Under the pieces are notes generated by a model, which did no database searches, was not told where the DNA came from, and was given only the letters and a program-made list of their open reading frames with translations. The translations under genes were made by a program, and so were the position numbers. From positions 4,856 to 68,855 of the forward strand of contig JAEZTQ010000100.1 of NCBI GenBank assembly GCA_023443625.1: DNA of 64,000 nucleotides, read 5' to 3'. The DNA comes from Bacillota bacterium (GTDB lineage Bacteria > Bacillota_A > Clostridia > Lachnospirales > Lachnospiraceae). Below, piece after piece: positions 8,302-18,692 of this stretch (position 1 is the first letter of the stretch; each line of letters opens with the position of its first letter).

Positions 8302-9513
8302 GCTATTGCAAAGGAACAATTACGACAGATTATCAAAGAAAACAACATTCAAAATGTAGGTGATATCTATAACCTACTTAAAGACAGTTTCAAAGACATG
8401 ATGCAGGAAATGCTTGAAGCAGAAATGGATGTTTCTATCGGTTATCCAAAGAATGAAAAAGGAGAACTTGTGGTTGACAACAAAAGAAATGGATATACTC
8501 CTAAGACCTTAAAGAGTCAGTATGGTGAAATAGAAGTTGACATTCCCAGGGATAGAAATGGTGAGTTTGAACCAAAAATTATTCCTAAATATCAAAGAGA
8601 CGTATCCGGTATTGAAGAAAAAATCATCTCTCTTTATGCCCGTGGTATGTCAACTCGTGACATCCATGATCAGCTACAGGATATATATGGTATTGAGCTA
8701 TCTGCTGAAATGGTTAGCAAAATCACGGACCGCATCATCCCTGATATTAAGGAATGGCAGTCCAGGCCGCTTAATCCCATGTACCCATTTATATTTATGG
8801 ATGCTATACACTACAAAATCAGAGAAGATGGCAGAATCATTAATCGCGCTGCTTACATTGTTCTTGGTGTCACTCTTGAAGGAACAAAAGATATTTTAAG
8901 TATAACAATCGGAGCAAATGAAACTTCTAAGTTTTGACTTGGAATGCTGAATGATCTTAAGAACAGAGGTGTTACAGATGTGTTGTTTTTCTGCGTAGAT
9001 GGGCTTTCAGGCTTTAAAGAAGCCATTCATAGTGTATATCCGAATGCTCAGATACAGAGGTGTATCATACACATGCTACGTAATTCCTTTAAGTATGTAT
9101 CTTATAAGGACATCAAGAAATTTGCATCTGACTTCAAGGCAGTTTATAAAGCTCCGAATGAAGAACTGGCACTGGTAGAACTGGAAATGCTTAAAGATAA
9201 ATGGGGAAAGAAGTATCCTTATGCAATCAGTAACTGGGAGACTAACTGGGATGTGATCAGCCCCTACTTTCGCTTTAGCGATGATATTCGCAGAATCATG
9301 TATACAACGAATATCATAGAGGGGTTGAATCGTCAGTTCAGAAAGGTAACTAAGACAAAAAGCGCTTTCATAAATGACACATCCCTTGAAAAAATGCTAT
9401 ACCTGGCATCCATGAACGTGATCAAGAAATGGACACAGCGGTATAGGAACTGGGATATGGTATTAAGCCAATTGGGACTTCTTTTTGATGATAGACTAGC
9501 CATCTACCTGTAA
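8299..9513 (+). pseudogene. IS256-family (Mutator-type) transposase with in-frame stop
   Basis: 404 codons if read through. The frame is continuous from ATG 8299 to 9511 except for TGA at 8935-8937, which sits in ETSKF-stop-LGMLNDL, where relatives have Trp; a single TGG-to-TGA change explains it. The DDE residues are visible: D in FMDAIHY, D in FCVDGLSGFKEA, E in NIIEGLNRQFRK. Both halves are intact (residues 1-212 and 214-404), so the mutation looks recent. The start at 8299 is chosen because the long upstream extension has no ribosome site. Confidence 0.9.
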
Positions 9514-9526
9514 ACAGATAAAGCAA

Positions 9527-9644
9527 CCGGCGTAAGTTTCAGATATCTGAATCCTTACGCCGGGAAACTATAATTCCGTCGGCACTATAATTATTGCCGG
9601 GAAACCCATATTTATTCCAGAGGCCGGGTGTGGGCAGCGCCCAC
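9527..9644 (+). other. Structured 3' region of the IS element
   Basis: CCGGCGTAAG (9527-9536) / CTTACGCCGG (9554-9563) form a perfect 10-bp stem. GCCGGGAAAC occurs twice in direct orientation (9559-9568, 9596-9605). GTGGGC (9630-9635) / GCCCAC (9639-9644) form a tight hairpin. The region is much richer in G and C than its surroundings and has no ORF. It may be an IS-internal terminator or an RNA. Confidence 0.5.
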
Positions 9645-9843
9645 GTTTACTTATCATGCAATAAAAGATATATTCATGAATAGAATATCCAGCAAATGGG
9701 TAAACTATAAGACAAACATATATTTCGACACAGAAGTACATATTTAACTCTTACTAGAAAGCTGATATTATTTATTGCCTTTCAGTTCTGGACACAGAAA
9801 AATTTACACCCTCCAATATTGATTTAGGTAACTTTATACTAAT

Positions 9844-9890
9844 AATCGCCTGCAAGGTCTTATATATGCCCTTGTAGGCGATTGTTTTAT
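9844..9890. terminator. Bidirectional terminator, IS side and arabinose operon
   Basis: A 14-bp stem AATCGCCTGCAAGG (9844-9857) / CCTTGTAGGCGATT (9870-9883) has one wobble and is followed by GTTTTAT. It lies 30 bases past the minus-strand stop of the arabinofuranosidase gene. Confidence 0.7.
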
Positions 9891-9913
9891 CTATATGGCT
9901 CATTTACATAGTT

Positions 9914-11452
<1,539 letters not shown>

Positions 11453-11569
11453 CTATTTTAATCTAAATATTATTACCATAACCATCTTCCTTATGCTTAT
11501 AAAAACACAAACTTACTCCTAGACACTTGGATTACATTTCTATGTAGCTAATAAATCTACATTATAAAT

Positions 11570-12613
11570 TTACTTTATTTCTATCAATTTATCTGTTGAA
11601 GTTCTTGAGATGACCTGACAGGGTAGTATGATTTGATTTGAACTTTCCTTCTCATCCATGATTAAATCTAGAAGTATATCTAATGCTTGCTTTCCAATTT
11701 CCTGTAATGGCAAGCCCATAGTGGTGAGGGAGGGATACAAATAACGTGAGATATCCCGATTATCAAATCCGGCTATGGAGATGTCATCTGGAATCTTTAA
11801 CCCCAAATGTGATGCAGCATGATAACATCCTGCTGCCATGATATCATTGAGCGCAAATATAGCACTTGGTCGATTCTCTAATTCAAATAGTTTAAGTGCC
11901 TGCTCATAGCCAGATTGGTATTCCCAATCTCCATATTTTATATACTCCGCCGGCAGGGGCAGATTGTTCTCTTCCATAGCAAACTGAACACCCTTTATAC
12001 GGGTCTGGGTTGGATAAGCATGGGGATAACCTCCAATTATGCCTATCTTTTTATGACCCATGGAGATTAAATGGGTTACCATACTCCTTGCACTTTCAAA
12101 ATCATCATAGGTAATATAACTTTTATCATTGGTACAACGGGAATAGGCGTATACCAAGGGGATATCCAAGGGTTCTATCAGGTCATTTATCTCTCTGTCA
12201 TGCATACAGACATAGATGATACCTGACACCATGGATTGGCGAAGAAGTTGGACACCCTTTTTAATTCTATCCTTATACTTTAGGATTTTGGTGTAATCTG
12301 GCCATATCTTTTCGTATAAATGCAGGTCATGAACCACCATCTGATAATTTGCTATGTCCAAGCCCTCCCCTATACCATTAAGAATTTCGGGAGTGGGAAA
12401 GCATCTGACATCTTCCACGATAACTCCGATTGTAGAGGTTTTTCCCTTTCTTAAATTCATTGCAATGGTATTAGGGGAATAATCAAGTAATTTAATAGCT
12501 TCATTCACCCTGCTGGTTGTTTCGGCACTTATTTTTTTGGTTCCATTTAATACATAAGATACAGTTGCAGTGGAAACGCCTGCTAATTTAGCAATTTCTT
12601 TGATAGTGGACAT
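11570..12613 (-). CDS. LacI/GalR-family regulator of the arabinoside operon
   Basis: 347 aa. The N-terminal helix-turn-helix TIKEIAKLAGVSTATVSYVL and hinge are canonical, followed by a periplasmic-binding-protein-like sugar domain (IIGGYPHAYPTQTRIKG, ISIAGFDNRDIS). The gene lies within the operon, 19 bases after the 825-aa gene, so it is probably co-transcribed with the genes it controls. Likely target sites are the two TTAAtCGaTTAA-type palindromes upstream of the binding-protein gene. The inducer is presumably an arabino-oligosaccharide or arabinose. Confidence 0.9.
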   Translation of the reverse strand: MSTIKEIAKLAGVSTATVSYVLNGTKKISAETTSRVNEAIKLLDYSPNTIAMNLRKGKTSTIGVIVEDVRCFPTPEILNGIGEGLDIANYQMVVHDLHLYEKIWPDYTKILKYKDRIKKGVQLLRQSMVSGIIYVCMHDREINDLIEPLDIPLVYAYSRCTNDKSYITYDDFESARSMVTHLISMGHKKIGIIGGYPHAYPTQTRIKGVQFAMEENNLPLPAEYIKYGDWEYQSGYEQALKLFELENRPSAIFALNDIMAAGCYHAASHLGLKIPDDISIAGFDNRDISRYLYPSLTTMGLPLQEIGKQALDILLDLIMDEKESSNQIILPCQVISRTSTDKLIEIK

Positions 12614-12632
12614 TGAACACCTCTTATATAAA

Positions 12633-15110
12633 TTATTTTATAATAAAATTGGGGTAAATCTTAGTTCTTTCCCCATCTTTCATCATCCAAAGGAAGTTCG
12701 TATTCTCTGATATAGTTCCATGTACAATTACGTCAGTACAAATACCGTCTTTGATTACAATCTCATCGATGGTATAGGAGTTTTTGCTGCGTTCAATTAT
12801 CATGTTCCAAGGCTTTAGAGAATAACGAGCAGGGTAGGCACTAAAGGAATGAATGAGATATCCATTCTCTGTGTTTTCTACTCTACCGCCTACCGCATAA
12901 GGACTACTTTGTGTTCCATCAACATAACAGGTTTGTCCAAAACTTTGAAGATAAATTACCAGATCCACGCCATTATCCCAATCATCACCACAGAGCTTTA
13001 AGCTGTTGATAAAGTCATCATTGGTGAATATCTGCTGACCAAAACGATTATGGGAACAAGGTTCATGGTTTAAGTTTGGTGCGGTAATACAGTAGGTGGA
13101 AACGCCTTCCCCTTTCTTCATTATACGTCTTGAGGATTTTGCTGTCCAATCATAATTATGAAACATTGGCATCATGGAACGATAAGCTGCATCCAAATAA
13201 CTTGCATCCCCACTAGCAATATAAGTCTGCAGCATAGCTTTGGAGACATTCACTGCCCAAAGGTTATGATACATAGGGGATTGGGATTCCCACCAACGAT
13301 CGGGAGCATAACAACGAAAATCATTGGAAAAGGTCACATTAGGAAGTAGAAGCTGTGCGGCTTTTAGTCCAGTTTCTTTATCCCCGTAAGATAGAAGGGT
13401 ACCCGTAGTCATAGCAACACCTGCATTATCAAAATAAATCTCAGTCACAGAGCTACGACCTGAATCCACCACTTGCTTTTGTTTTTCCATATACTCATTA
13501 AGAATACTTCTAATCTCCTTGGTCTCTGCTTCATGACCGTAAGCGGCATAACGATTTAGTAGGTCTTCCATATCCCAATGAAGAGCCATAGCAAGATCCA
13601 ATTCCTCTAATTCTCTTGTATCCTTATCTGGAGTCTTCTCAATCCGATATCGAAATAGCTTTGCTGCCAATTCTATATAGGTCTGTGGGGAGTTCTCTGT
13701 TAGTAAGTCTTCTTCTACCGTACCTAATAGATATAATTGTAGGATGATATATTCCAAATCATATAATCTGGCAAAGTGATTTTCACCATTACCGTATTTT
13801 TTCTTAGGAATGAGATTGTCATCTAACCAGGTTGGAATTATATATTTTACCGTATTTAACTCTACCTGTCTTATTTCCTCTTTATTAGGATTAGTGGATA
13901 AAATATTTTTTAATAGTAAGGCAGAACCCTTCCCACAGGACTCACCTTGGGGAGATATAGAACGATACCCATAACAATCAGGGTCTGCAGGGTCTGATAT
14001 AAAACGGTTGGTATAGATATAATTGCAGATGGTTTCTATATATTCTTTCATACTTGTATATACAGAAAAGAGTACACTGCTAAATTCTCCATTTTCTAGT
14101 TCTATCACAACCTTTCTCTCACCAGCTTCTGTAAAAGGACCTACGGTAATTATGCCATCCTCCCCCGGGGTACCAGTAAATTCAATTCTTGGCTCCTGGT
14201 CTTTCTCCGTCACACAAATAGATTTATAGCTCATAGGCTTAGGGCCTCGGACAGTTAAAGTAGCGGTTTCACCAACCAAGGAATAGGGGGGATAATCAAC
14301 GACAGCAGTATCCATGGAAAGTAATTTTTCCTCAGCCTTATTTGCTTTGCATTGTCTTATTTCAAATACTTCAGCCAATTCCTCTCCTGGAGTCAGTGTA
14401 ATCGTGCGGTATAAGTCGCTATATTGCCAATCCGTCAGGGAAGTGTCCTCTTTCAGGTGAGGCCAAGCAAGGGCTGCATTAAAGAAGATTGCACCGCTAA
14501 GAGATGGTGACACCTGCTCAAAAAATAAATTTCTATATGCACAGGCAGAACCTACTGCTTTCATACCACCTGTAATATTCTGAAGGATATAATCTGGTCC
14601 TTCACCATTTCTCTTTTTACATATAAAGTATGGCTTACTAATTCCTAGGGTTGGAACCATGGACCAGGATGCTGTAAGGTTTTTATCTATATCAGTATTG
14701 CATAGGTATGCAATAGGAATCCAGTGAACTAATTTGCTTAAGTTAATATCTTTGGTAGTAGTGTTTTTTACAGTCACTTTCCAATGAATACCGTCAGTCA
14801 GTAGCCTATATTCATAAGTAAATTCTAATCCCAGGGACATTTTAGTAACAACTATTTTATCATCATCTGCTGTTATATTAAGGGGAGAAAGGTCTCCGGT
14901 TTGAGCTGTTCCTCCATCTGTTTCAAATAATGTTGATCCAAGTAAGCGATTTTTATAGTCAGAAAAATTCAACTTATTTAATGTTTCTGTTGAAATTAAG
15001 AAATTGACGTCACTTGCGTCATTCTTGGCATACAGTCCTTCCATAAGGCCGGTATCCGGGTCTAACACTAATTTAAAATTATTGTTTTCAAGATTTGTAT
15101 ACATAATCAT
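12633..15110 (-). CDS. Large uncharacterised glycosidase-like protein of the arabinoside operon
   Basis: 825 aa without a signal peptide. The N-terminal ~250 residues look like a beta-sandwich (FKLVLDPDTGLMEGLYAKN) and the C-terminal ~450 residues look helical with aromatic-rich motifs (RWWESQSPMYHNLWAVNVSK, NLNHEPCSHNRFGQQIF). This arrangement resembles six-hairpin (alpha/alpha)6 glycosidases; DUF5695-type proteins are a possible match but cannot be confirmed by eye. The ATGs at 15110 and 15104 are both possible starts; GAAAGG (15115-15120) fits the second slightly better. It sits between the permease and LacI genes, so a cytoplasmic role in breaking down the imported oligosaccharide is the simplest inference. 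Confidence 0.6.
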   Translation of the reverse strand: MIMYTNLENNNFKLVLDPDTGLMEGLYAKNDASDVNFLISTETLNKLNFSDYKNRLLGSTLFETDGGTAQTGDLSPLNITADDDKIVVTKMSLGLEFTYEYRLLTDGIHWKVTVKNTTTKDINLSKLVHWIPIAYLCNTDIDKNLTASWSMVPTLGISKPYFICKKRNGEGPDYILQNITGGMKAVGSACAYRNLFFEQVSPSLSGAIFFNAALAWPHLKEDTSLTDWQYSDLYRTITLTPGEELAEVFEIRQCKANKAEEKLLSMDTAVVDYPPYSLVGETATLTVRGPKPMSYKSICVTEKDQEPRIEFTGTPGEDGIITVGPFTEAGERKVVIELENGEFSSVLFSVYTSMKEYIETICNYIYTNRFISDPADPDCYGYRSISPQGESCGKGSALLLKNILSTNPNKEEIRQVELNTVKYIIPTWLDDNLIPKKKYGNGENHFARLYDLEYIILQLYLLGTVEEDLLTENSPQTYIELAAKLFRYRIEKTPDKDTRELEELDLAMALHWDMEDLLNRYAAYGHEAETKEIRSILNEYMEKQKQVVDSGRSSVTEIYFDNAGVAMTTGTLLSYGDKETGLKAAQLLLPNVTFSNDFRCYAPDRWWESQSPMYHNLWAVNVSKAMLQTYIASGDASYLDAAYRSMMPMFHNYDWTAKSSRRIMKKGEGVSTYCITAPNLNHEPCSHNRFGQQIFTNDDFINSLKLCGDDWDNGVDLVIYLQSFGQTCYVDGTQSSPYAVGGRVENTENGYLIHSFSAYPARYSLKPWNMIIERSKNSYTIDEIVIKDGICTDVIVHGTISENTNFLWMMKDGERTKIYPNFIIK

Positions 15111-15968
15111 TTATCCTTTCAAACCAGATGTTTTAATTCCTTCCACTAGATATTTAGATCCAAATAAGTAGAGCAACATAGGAGGAAGAATCATTAAAGT
15201 TGATGCTGCCATAATGGTAGGCCAGTTAATTACAAAGGCATTACCCTTAATATACATATAGCTAGTCATTAATGATATTGTTAAAGTACGCCATCTTTCA
15301 CTGTTTAAGTAGAAAACTGGCTGTGTAAGCTCATTCCACCAGTACACAGAGGAAAGAATTGCAATGGTTGCATAGGTTGGTTTGGATAATGGAGCAAGAA
15401 CTTTAAAGAAAATACCCGCATGGGTACAACCATCAACAATTGCAGCCTCATCTAATTCCTTTGGTATGGAACGAAAGAACTGTCTAAAAAGGAACACATT
15501 ATAAGGGAAGGCAAAGAATGCAGGTACGATCATTGGAAGTAAGGTGTCTAACCAGCCAACTTTACCAAACATAATGTATTGAGGAATAATTAAAGCAATA
15601 CCGGGAACCATCATAGTACCGATAATAAGTCCAAAGAAAATATTCTTTCCTGGGAAATCCATTCTCGCTAAAGGATAAGCAACCAAGGAGGAAGATATTA
15701 AGGTTCCTACCCCTGTTCCCAGCATTAGGATAACAGTATTTCTAAAATATAGGAAGAAATTGGAATCCCTGAAAATATATACAAAGTTATCCGTAATTGC
15801 ATTTTTAGGAATAATATTCGTGGATGTGGTAAATTCTGTTAAAGTCTTAAAGGATCCTGAAAGAATCCATATGATAGGTAAAAACATGATAATGGCAACA
15901 AGAATCTTTAAAATAGTAATTAAAACACCATTTCTCTTTGCTGCTGCTTTTCTCTTTATTGAAATCAT
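15111..15968 (-). CDS. Sugar ABC permease, MalG/AraQ type
   Basis: 285 aa with six membrane segments and the EAA loop (ELDEAAIVDGCTHAGIFFKVLAPLSKP) that docks the ATPase. It follows the MalF-type permease by 12 bases. Its stop codon directly abuts the start of the 825-aa gene. As in most CUT1 operons of these bacteria, no ATPase is encoded nearby; a shared MsmK-like ATPase elsewhere is assumed. Confidence 0.92.
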   Translation of the reverse strand: MISIKRKAAAKRNGVLITILKILVAIIMFLPIIWILSGSFKTLTEFTTSTNIIPKNAITDNFVYIFRDSNFFLYFRNTVILMLGTGVGTLISSSLVAYPLARMDFPGKNIFFGLIIGTMMVPGIALIIPQYIMFGKVGWLDTLLPMIVPAFFAFPYNVFLFRQFFRSIPKELDEAAIVDGCTHAGIFFKVLAPLSKPTYATIAILSSVYWWNELTQPVFYLNSERWRTLTISLMTSYMYIKGNAFVINWPTIMAASTLMILPPMLLYLFGSKYLVEGIKTSGLKG

Positions 15969-15980
15969 AGCAGTGCCCCC

Positions 15981-16901
15981 TTAATTTTCATAATAAACAA
16001 GTTTTTTAGAAACTGAGAAAATTCCAATTCCTATAACGCAGGCGAGTAAGAATAAGATAACGGATAATGCGCTACCGTATCCTACCTTTTGATTACTAAA
16101 GGCTTCATTGTAGATTAAAAGGCTCAGAACCTGTGTCATTTTATTTGGATCTCCTGTCTCTCCTGTAAGAGGATATAGGAGTGCGAAGGAACCATTAAGT
16201 GCACTGATACTTCCCATAACCGTATTAAATAGCAAGATGGGGGATATCATAGGTAAAGTGATATTTGTGAATTTTCTCCATGCATTACAACCATCCAGAT
16301 CACTTGCCTCATATAGTTCCTTGGGAACATCATTTAGTCCAGAACGGAAGATTAACATCATCTGTCCGGTATTATAAGTAAATAAAGTGATAAAAAAGAT
16401 TACGAAGTAAATGGTACTACTATCAAATAACCAGTTAATTTGTATATTGGAGCCTGTTATTAAGGATAAAAATGCATTTAAAAGACCGGCATCCTTACCA
16501 AAGATAGTACGAAAAGCATAAGCCAGGGCAACGGAAGGTACTACAGAGGGTAAAAAGTAGCAAAATTGAAAAATACCATTCCATCTTTGTTTACGATTTA
16601 ATAATAAAGCCATAATCAGTGCCCAAGCAGCTGTTATAACCATCATCACAAGGGTGAAGAAGATGGTAACACGCAGGGAATTCCAAAAGGTAGAACTTTT
16701 AAAAATATTAATATAATTGCCAAAGCCGATATATTTTGAAATACCATTCAACTTTCGGTTTGTAAGACTTACGATAAACATAAATATTACGGGGAACAGT
16801 GTAAAACATATAAAACCGATGAACCATGGTAGCATAAATGCATAGGCAGTCAGATTATTGGCTAACCGCTTATTTTTCTTCTTCTTAACTTTGTTGTTCA
16901 T
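15981..16901 (-). CDS. Sugar ABC permease, MalF/AraP type
   Basis: 306 aa. A basic N-terminus (VKKKKNKRLANNL) precedes six membrane segments, and the EAA loop is ELYEASDLDGCNAWRKFTNITLPMISP. It pairs with the MalG-type permease downstream and the binding protein upstream to form a CUT1 importer, likely for arabino-oligosaccharides given the GH51 gene in the operon. Confidence 0.92.
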   Translation of the reverse strand: MNNKVKKKKNKRLANNLTAYAFMLPWFIGFICFTLFPVIFMFIVSLTNRKLNGISKYIGFGNYINIFKSSTFWNSLRVTIFFTLVMMVITAAWALIMALLLNRKQRWNGIFQFCYFLPSVVPSVALAYAFRTIFGKDAGLLNAFLSLITGSNIQINWLFDSSTIYFVIFFITLFTYNTGQMMLIFRSGLNDVPKELYEASDLDGCNAWRKFTNITLPMISPILLFNTVMGSISALNGSFALLYPLTGETGDPNKMTQVLSLLIYNEAFSNQKVGYGSALSVILFLLACVIGIGIFSVSKKLVYYEN

Positions 16902-16954
16902 AGGTTATCCTCCTTATTCATATTAAAAGTAACTATGTGCATTTTCTCTATAAA

Positions 16955-16984
16955 AGGCGGTTCCTAAGTTCGTAGAAACCGCCT
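16955..16984 (-). terminator. Intra-operon stem-loop between binding protein and permease genes
   Basis: AGGCGGTT / AACCGCCT form an 8-bp stem; on the minus strand it is followed by TTTTATAG. Within this operon it should terminate part of the transcripts or protect the 3' end of the binding-protein message, raising its level relative to the permeases. Confidence 0.7.
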
Positions 16985-17018
16985 AAAATTATTCGTCAAT
17001 TCATACTTTGTATCCTAT

Positions 17019-18329
17019 TTACTTTAAAGTGTATCCAATGGTTTCTGCAGCATATTTCATAGCTTCATTAACTGCTTTTTCTGGTGTAATATCTCCAAGT
17101 AGAGCAGTATTGAATAAACTGATAGCATTATTTGTTACACCGGAAGGAAGACAGGTATAACCGAATACGCCCGCTGCTAAGGAATCTGTTACAGCATCCC
17201 AGTTTTCAATTGTTGTTGCAGCTTCTACCTTCCAATCACCTTTATCTGCGATGGTTTTAAGTGCAGAAGGATTACCACTTGCTTTGGAGTTAATTGCCTG
17301 ACCCTCTTCTCCCATAAGCCATTCAATAACCTTCCAAGCAGCATCCTTATTCTTGCTGTTTGCATTAATGGTATAAAAACCTGTGTGAAGGGTATTGTAT
17401 TTTATTTTGTCTGTAGGAATTGTAGCGATATCCCAATTAAAGGCCAGTTTATCACTGTAAGAACCTATATTCCAGCTACCAAGCCAGCTCATAGCTGCTT
17501 TGCCTGATGCAAATTTATCACTGGTATCAGAGGATGGCTCAGGCATAACACCTTTTTTGACTAAGTTAGCACAATCTGTAATAAAGGAAACAGCGCCATC
17601 ACCAATTACTAATTCGCCTGTGGAAGCATCATATACCTGATCACCTGCGCCACCAATTCCAGCCCACCAGGTCTGTGTATTGGGAATATCAAATCCATAT
17701 ACAGCAGTGGTTCCATCATCATTGTATTTTGTTAATTTCTCTGCAGCTGCTAAGAAATCATCATAAGACCAGTCATTATTAGGATAATCTATTCCTGCGG
17801 CATCAAACATATCTTGGTTATAATAAAGTACTTCAGTAGCAGCACACCAAGGAAGTCCATAAGTTGCACCTAACCCCTTGGTTAACTGGTTAACAGCATC
17901 AATAAAATCCTTTTGGTTAATTGTAGAATTGGCTAAATAGTCATCTAGAGAAAGGATACCCTTTGCATCAGCAAAGTTTTTAATATCATTCTCCCATACA
18001 ACATAAATATCAGATGAAGTGTCTTTGGTTGATACCATCTGATTTAATTTTGAAGAATAATCACTTTCTGGAATTACGTTAATATTGACCTTAATACCAG
18101 TTGCTTTCTCTGCCTGCAAATACATGTTTAATTCATCATTTGCATTAGGCTCATTCCATACGGACAGTGTAATTTCAGCATTGGTTGTAGCTGGGGTTGT
18201 ATTATTGTTATTGTTGTTGTTGGTATTATTATTATTGTTATTCGGCTCTTTATTAGTACCACAACCCACCAATAGACCACTTAACATTGTTACAAGTAAT
18301 AAACTAATTATAGATTTCTTCAATTTCAT
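17019..18329 (-). CDS. Sugar-binding lipoprotein (extracellular solute-binding family 1)
   Basis: 436 aa. The lipoprotein signal ends LLVGC (Cys near residue 23), followed by a linker of about 25 residues that is mostly Asn, encoded by repeated AAT/AAC codons. The rest is the family 1 two-lobed binding fold, with the YGLPW and YYNQDMFDAAGIDYP elements seen in CUT1 binding proteins. It is the first gene of the operon, with GGGGG-type ribosome binding before ATG 18329, and supplies substrate to the two permeases downstream. Confidence 0.92.
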   Translation of the reverse strand: MKLKKSIISLLLVTMLSGLLVGCGTNKEPNNNNNNTNNNNNNNTTPATTNAEITLSVWNEPNANDELNMYLQAEKATGIKVNINVIPESDYSSKLNQMVSTKDTSSDIYVVWENDIKNFADAKGILSLDDYLANSTINQKDFIDAVNQLTKGLGATYGLPWCAATEVLYYNQDMFDAAGIDYPNNDWSYDDFLAAAEKLTKYNDDGTTAVYGFDIPNTQTWWAGIGGAGDQVYDASTGELVIGDGAVSFITDCANLVKKGVMPEPSSDTSDKFASGKAAMSWLGSWNIGSYSDKLAFNWDIATIPTDKIKYNTLHTGFYTINANSKNKDAAWKVIEWLMGEEGQAINSKASGNPSALKTIADKGDWKVEAATTIENWDAVTDSLAAGVFGYTCLPSGVTNNAISLFNTALLGDITPEKAVNEAMKYAAETIGYTLK

Positions 18330-18433
18330 GATAATGCCCCCTTATAGTAGGAATTTTGAAATTATTATTACACATACTTCCAATAATTATTCATTGCTGC
18401 AGCTAAAGAAATAAATTTGGATAAAGATGTTTG

Positions 18434-18447
18434 GTTAATCGATTAAC
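18434..18447 (-). promoter_or_regulatory. LacI-type operator O1
   Basis: GTTAATCGATTAAC is a perfect 14-bp palindrome with the central CG typical of LacI-family sites, in the leader region about 105 bases upstream of the binding-protein start. Confidence 0.7.
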
Positions 18448-18520
18448 TGTTTGACTAAAAAAATAGCTTTACACAAATCATATTTTATTTTTTATATACT
18501 TTGTATGAAAAAGCTTAAAT

Positions 18521-18536
18521 GGATAATCGTTTAACC
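18521..18536 (-). promoter_or_regulatory. LacI-type operator O2
   Basis: GGATAATCGTTTAACC matches O1 in its TAATCG and TTAAC halves. Its centre is 88 bp from that of O1, about 8.4 helical turns. A candidate -10 element (TATGAT on the minus strand) lies between the two sites, so looping repression is plausible. Confidence 0.6.
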
Positions 18537-18692
18537 TTATGCGCATATAGTTACTTTGTACATATTTGATTATACACTTTTTGTTTAACATGTCAATATG
18601 CATATAAAAAATTTATTTTGTAAAATATAACAATTTTCTTGAAAGAGAGAGAAAACTTCTTGTGTAAGTTATTGATACAAGGGTTAATACAA

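Larger units (their letters stand above)
8207..9813 (+). mobile_element. IS256-family insertion sequence, complete ends, inactivated transposase
   Basis: The left end (GGTAGTGTAAATAATTTTG..., 8207-8229) and the right end (9791-9813, reverse orientation GAGGGTGTAAATTTTTCTG...) form ~23-bp imperfect inverted repeats, both running into GTGTC. Both ends are flanked by CAATATTG (8199-8206 and 9814-9821), an 8-bp duplication as expected for IS256. CAATATTG is itself palindromic, so the exact boundary is uncertain by a few bases. About 280 bases lie between the transposase stop and the right end, longer than usual. Confidence 0.85.
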
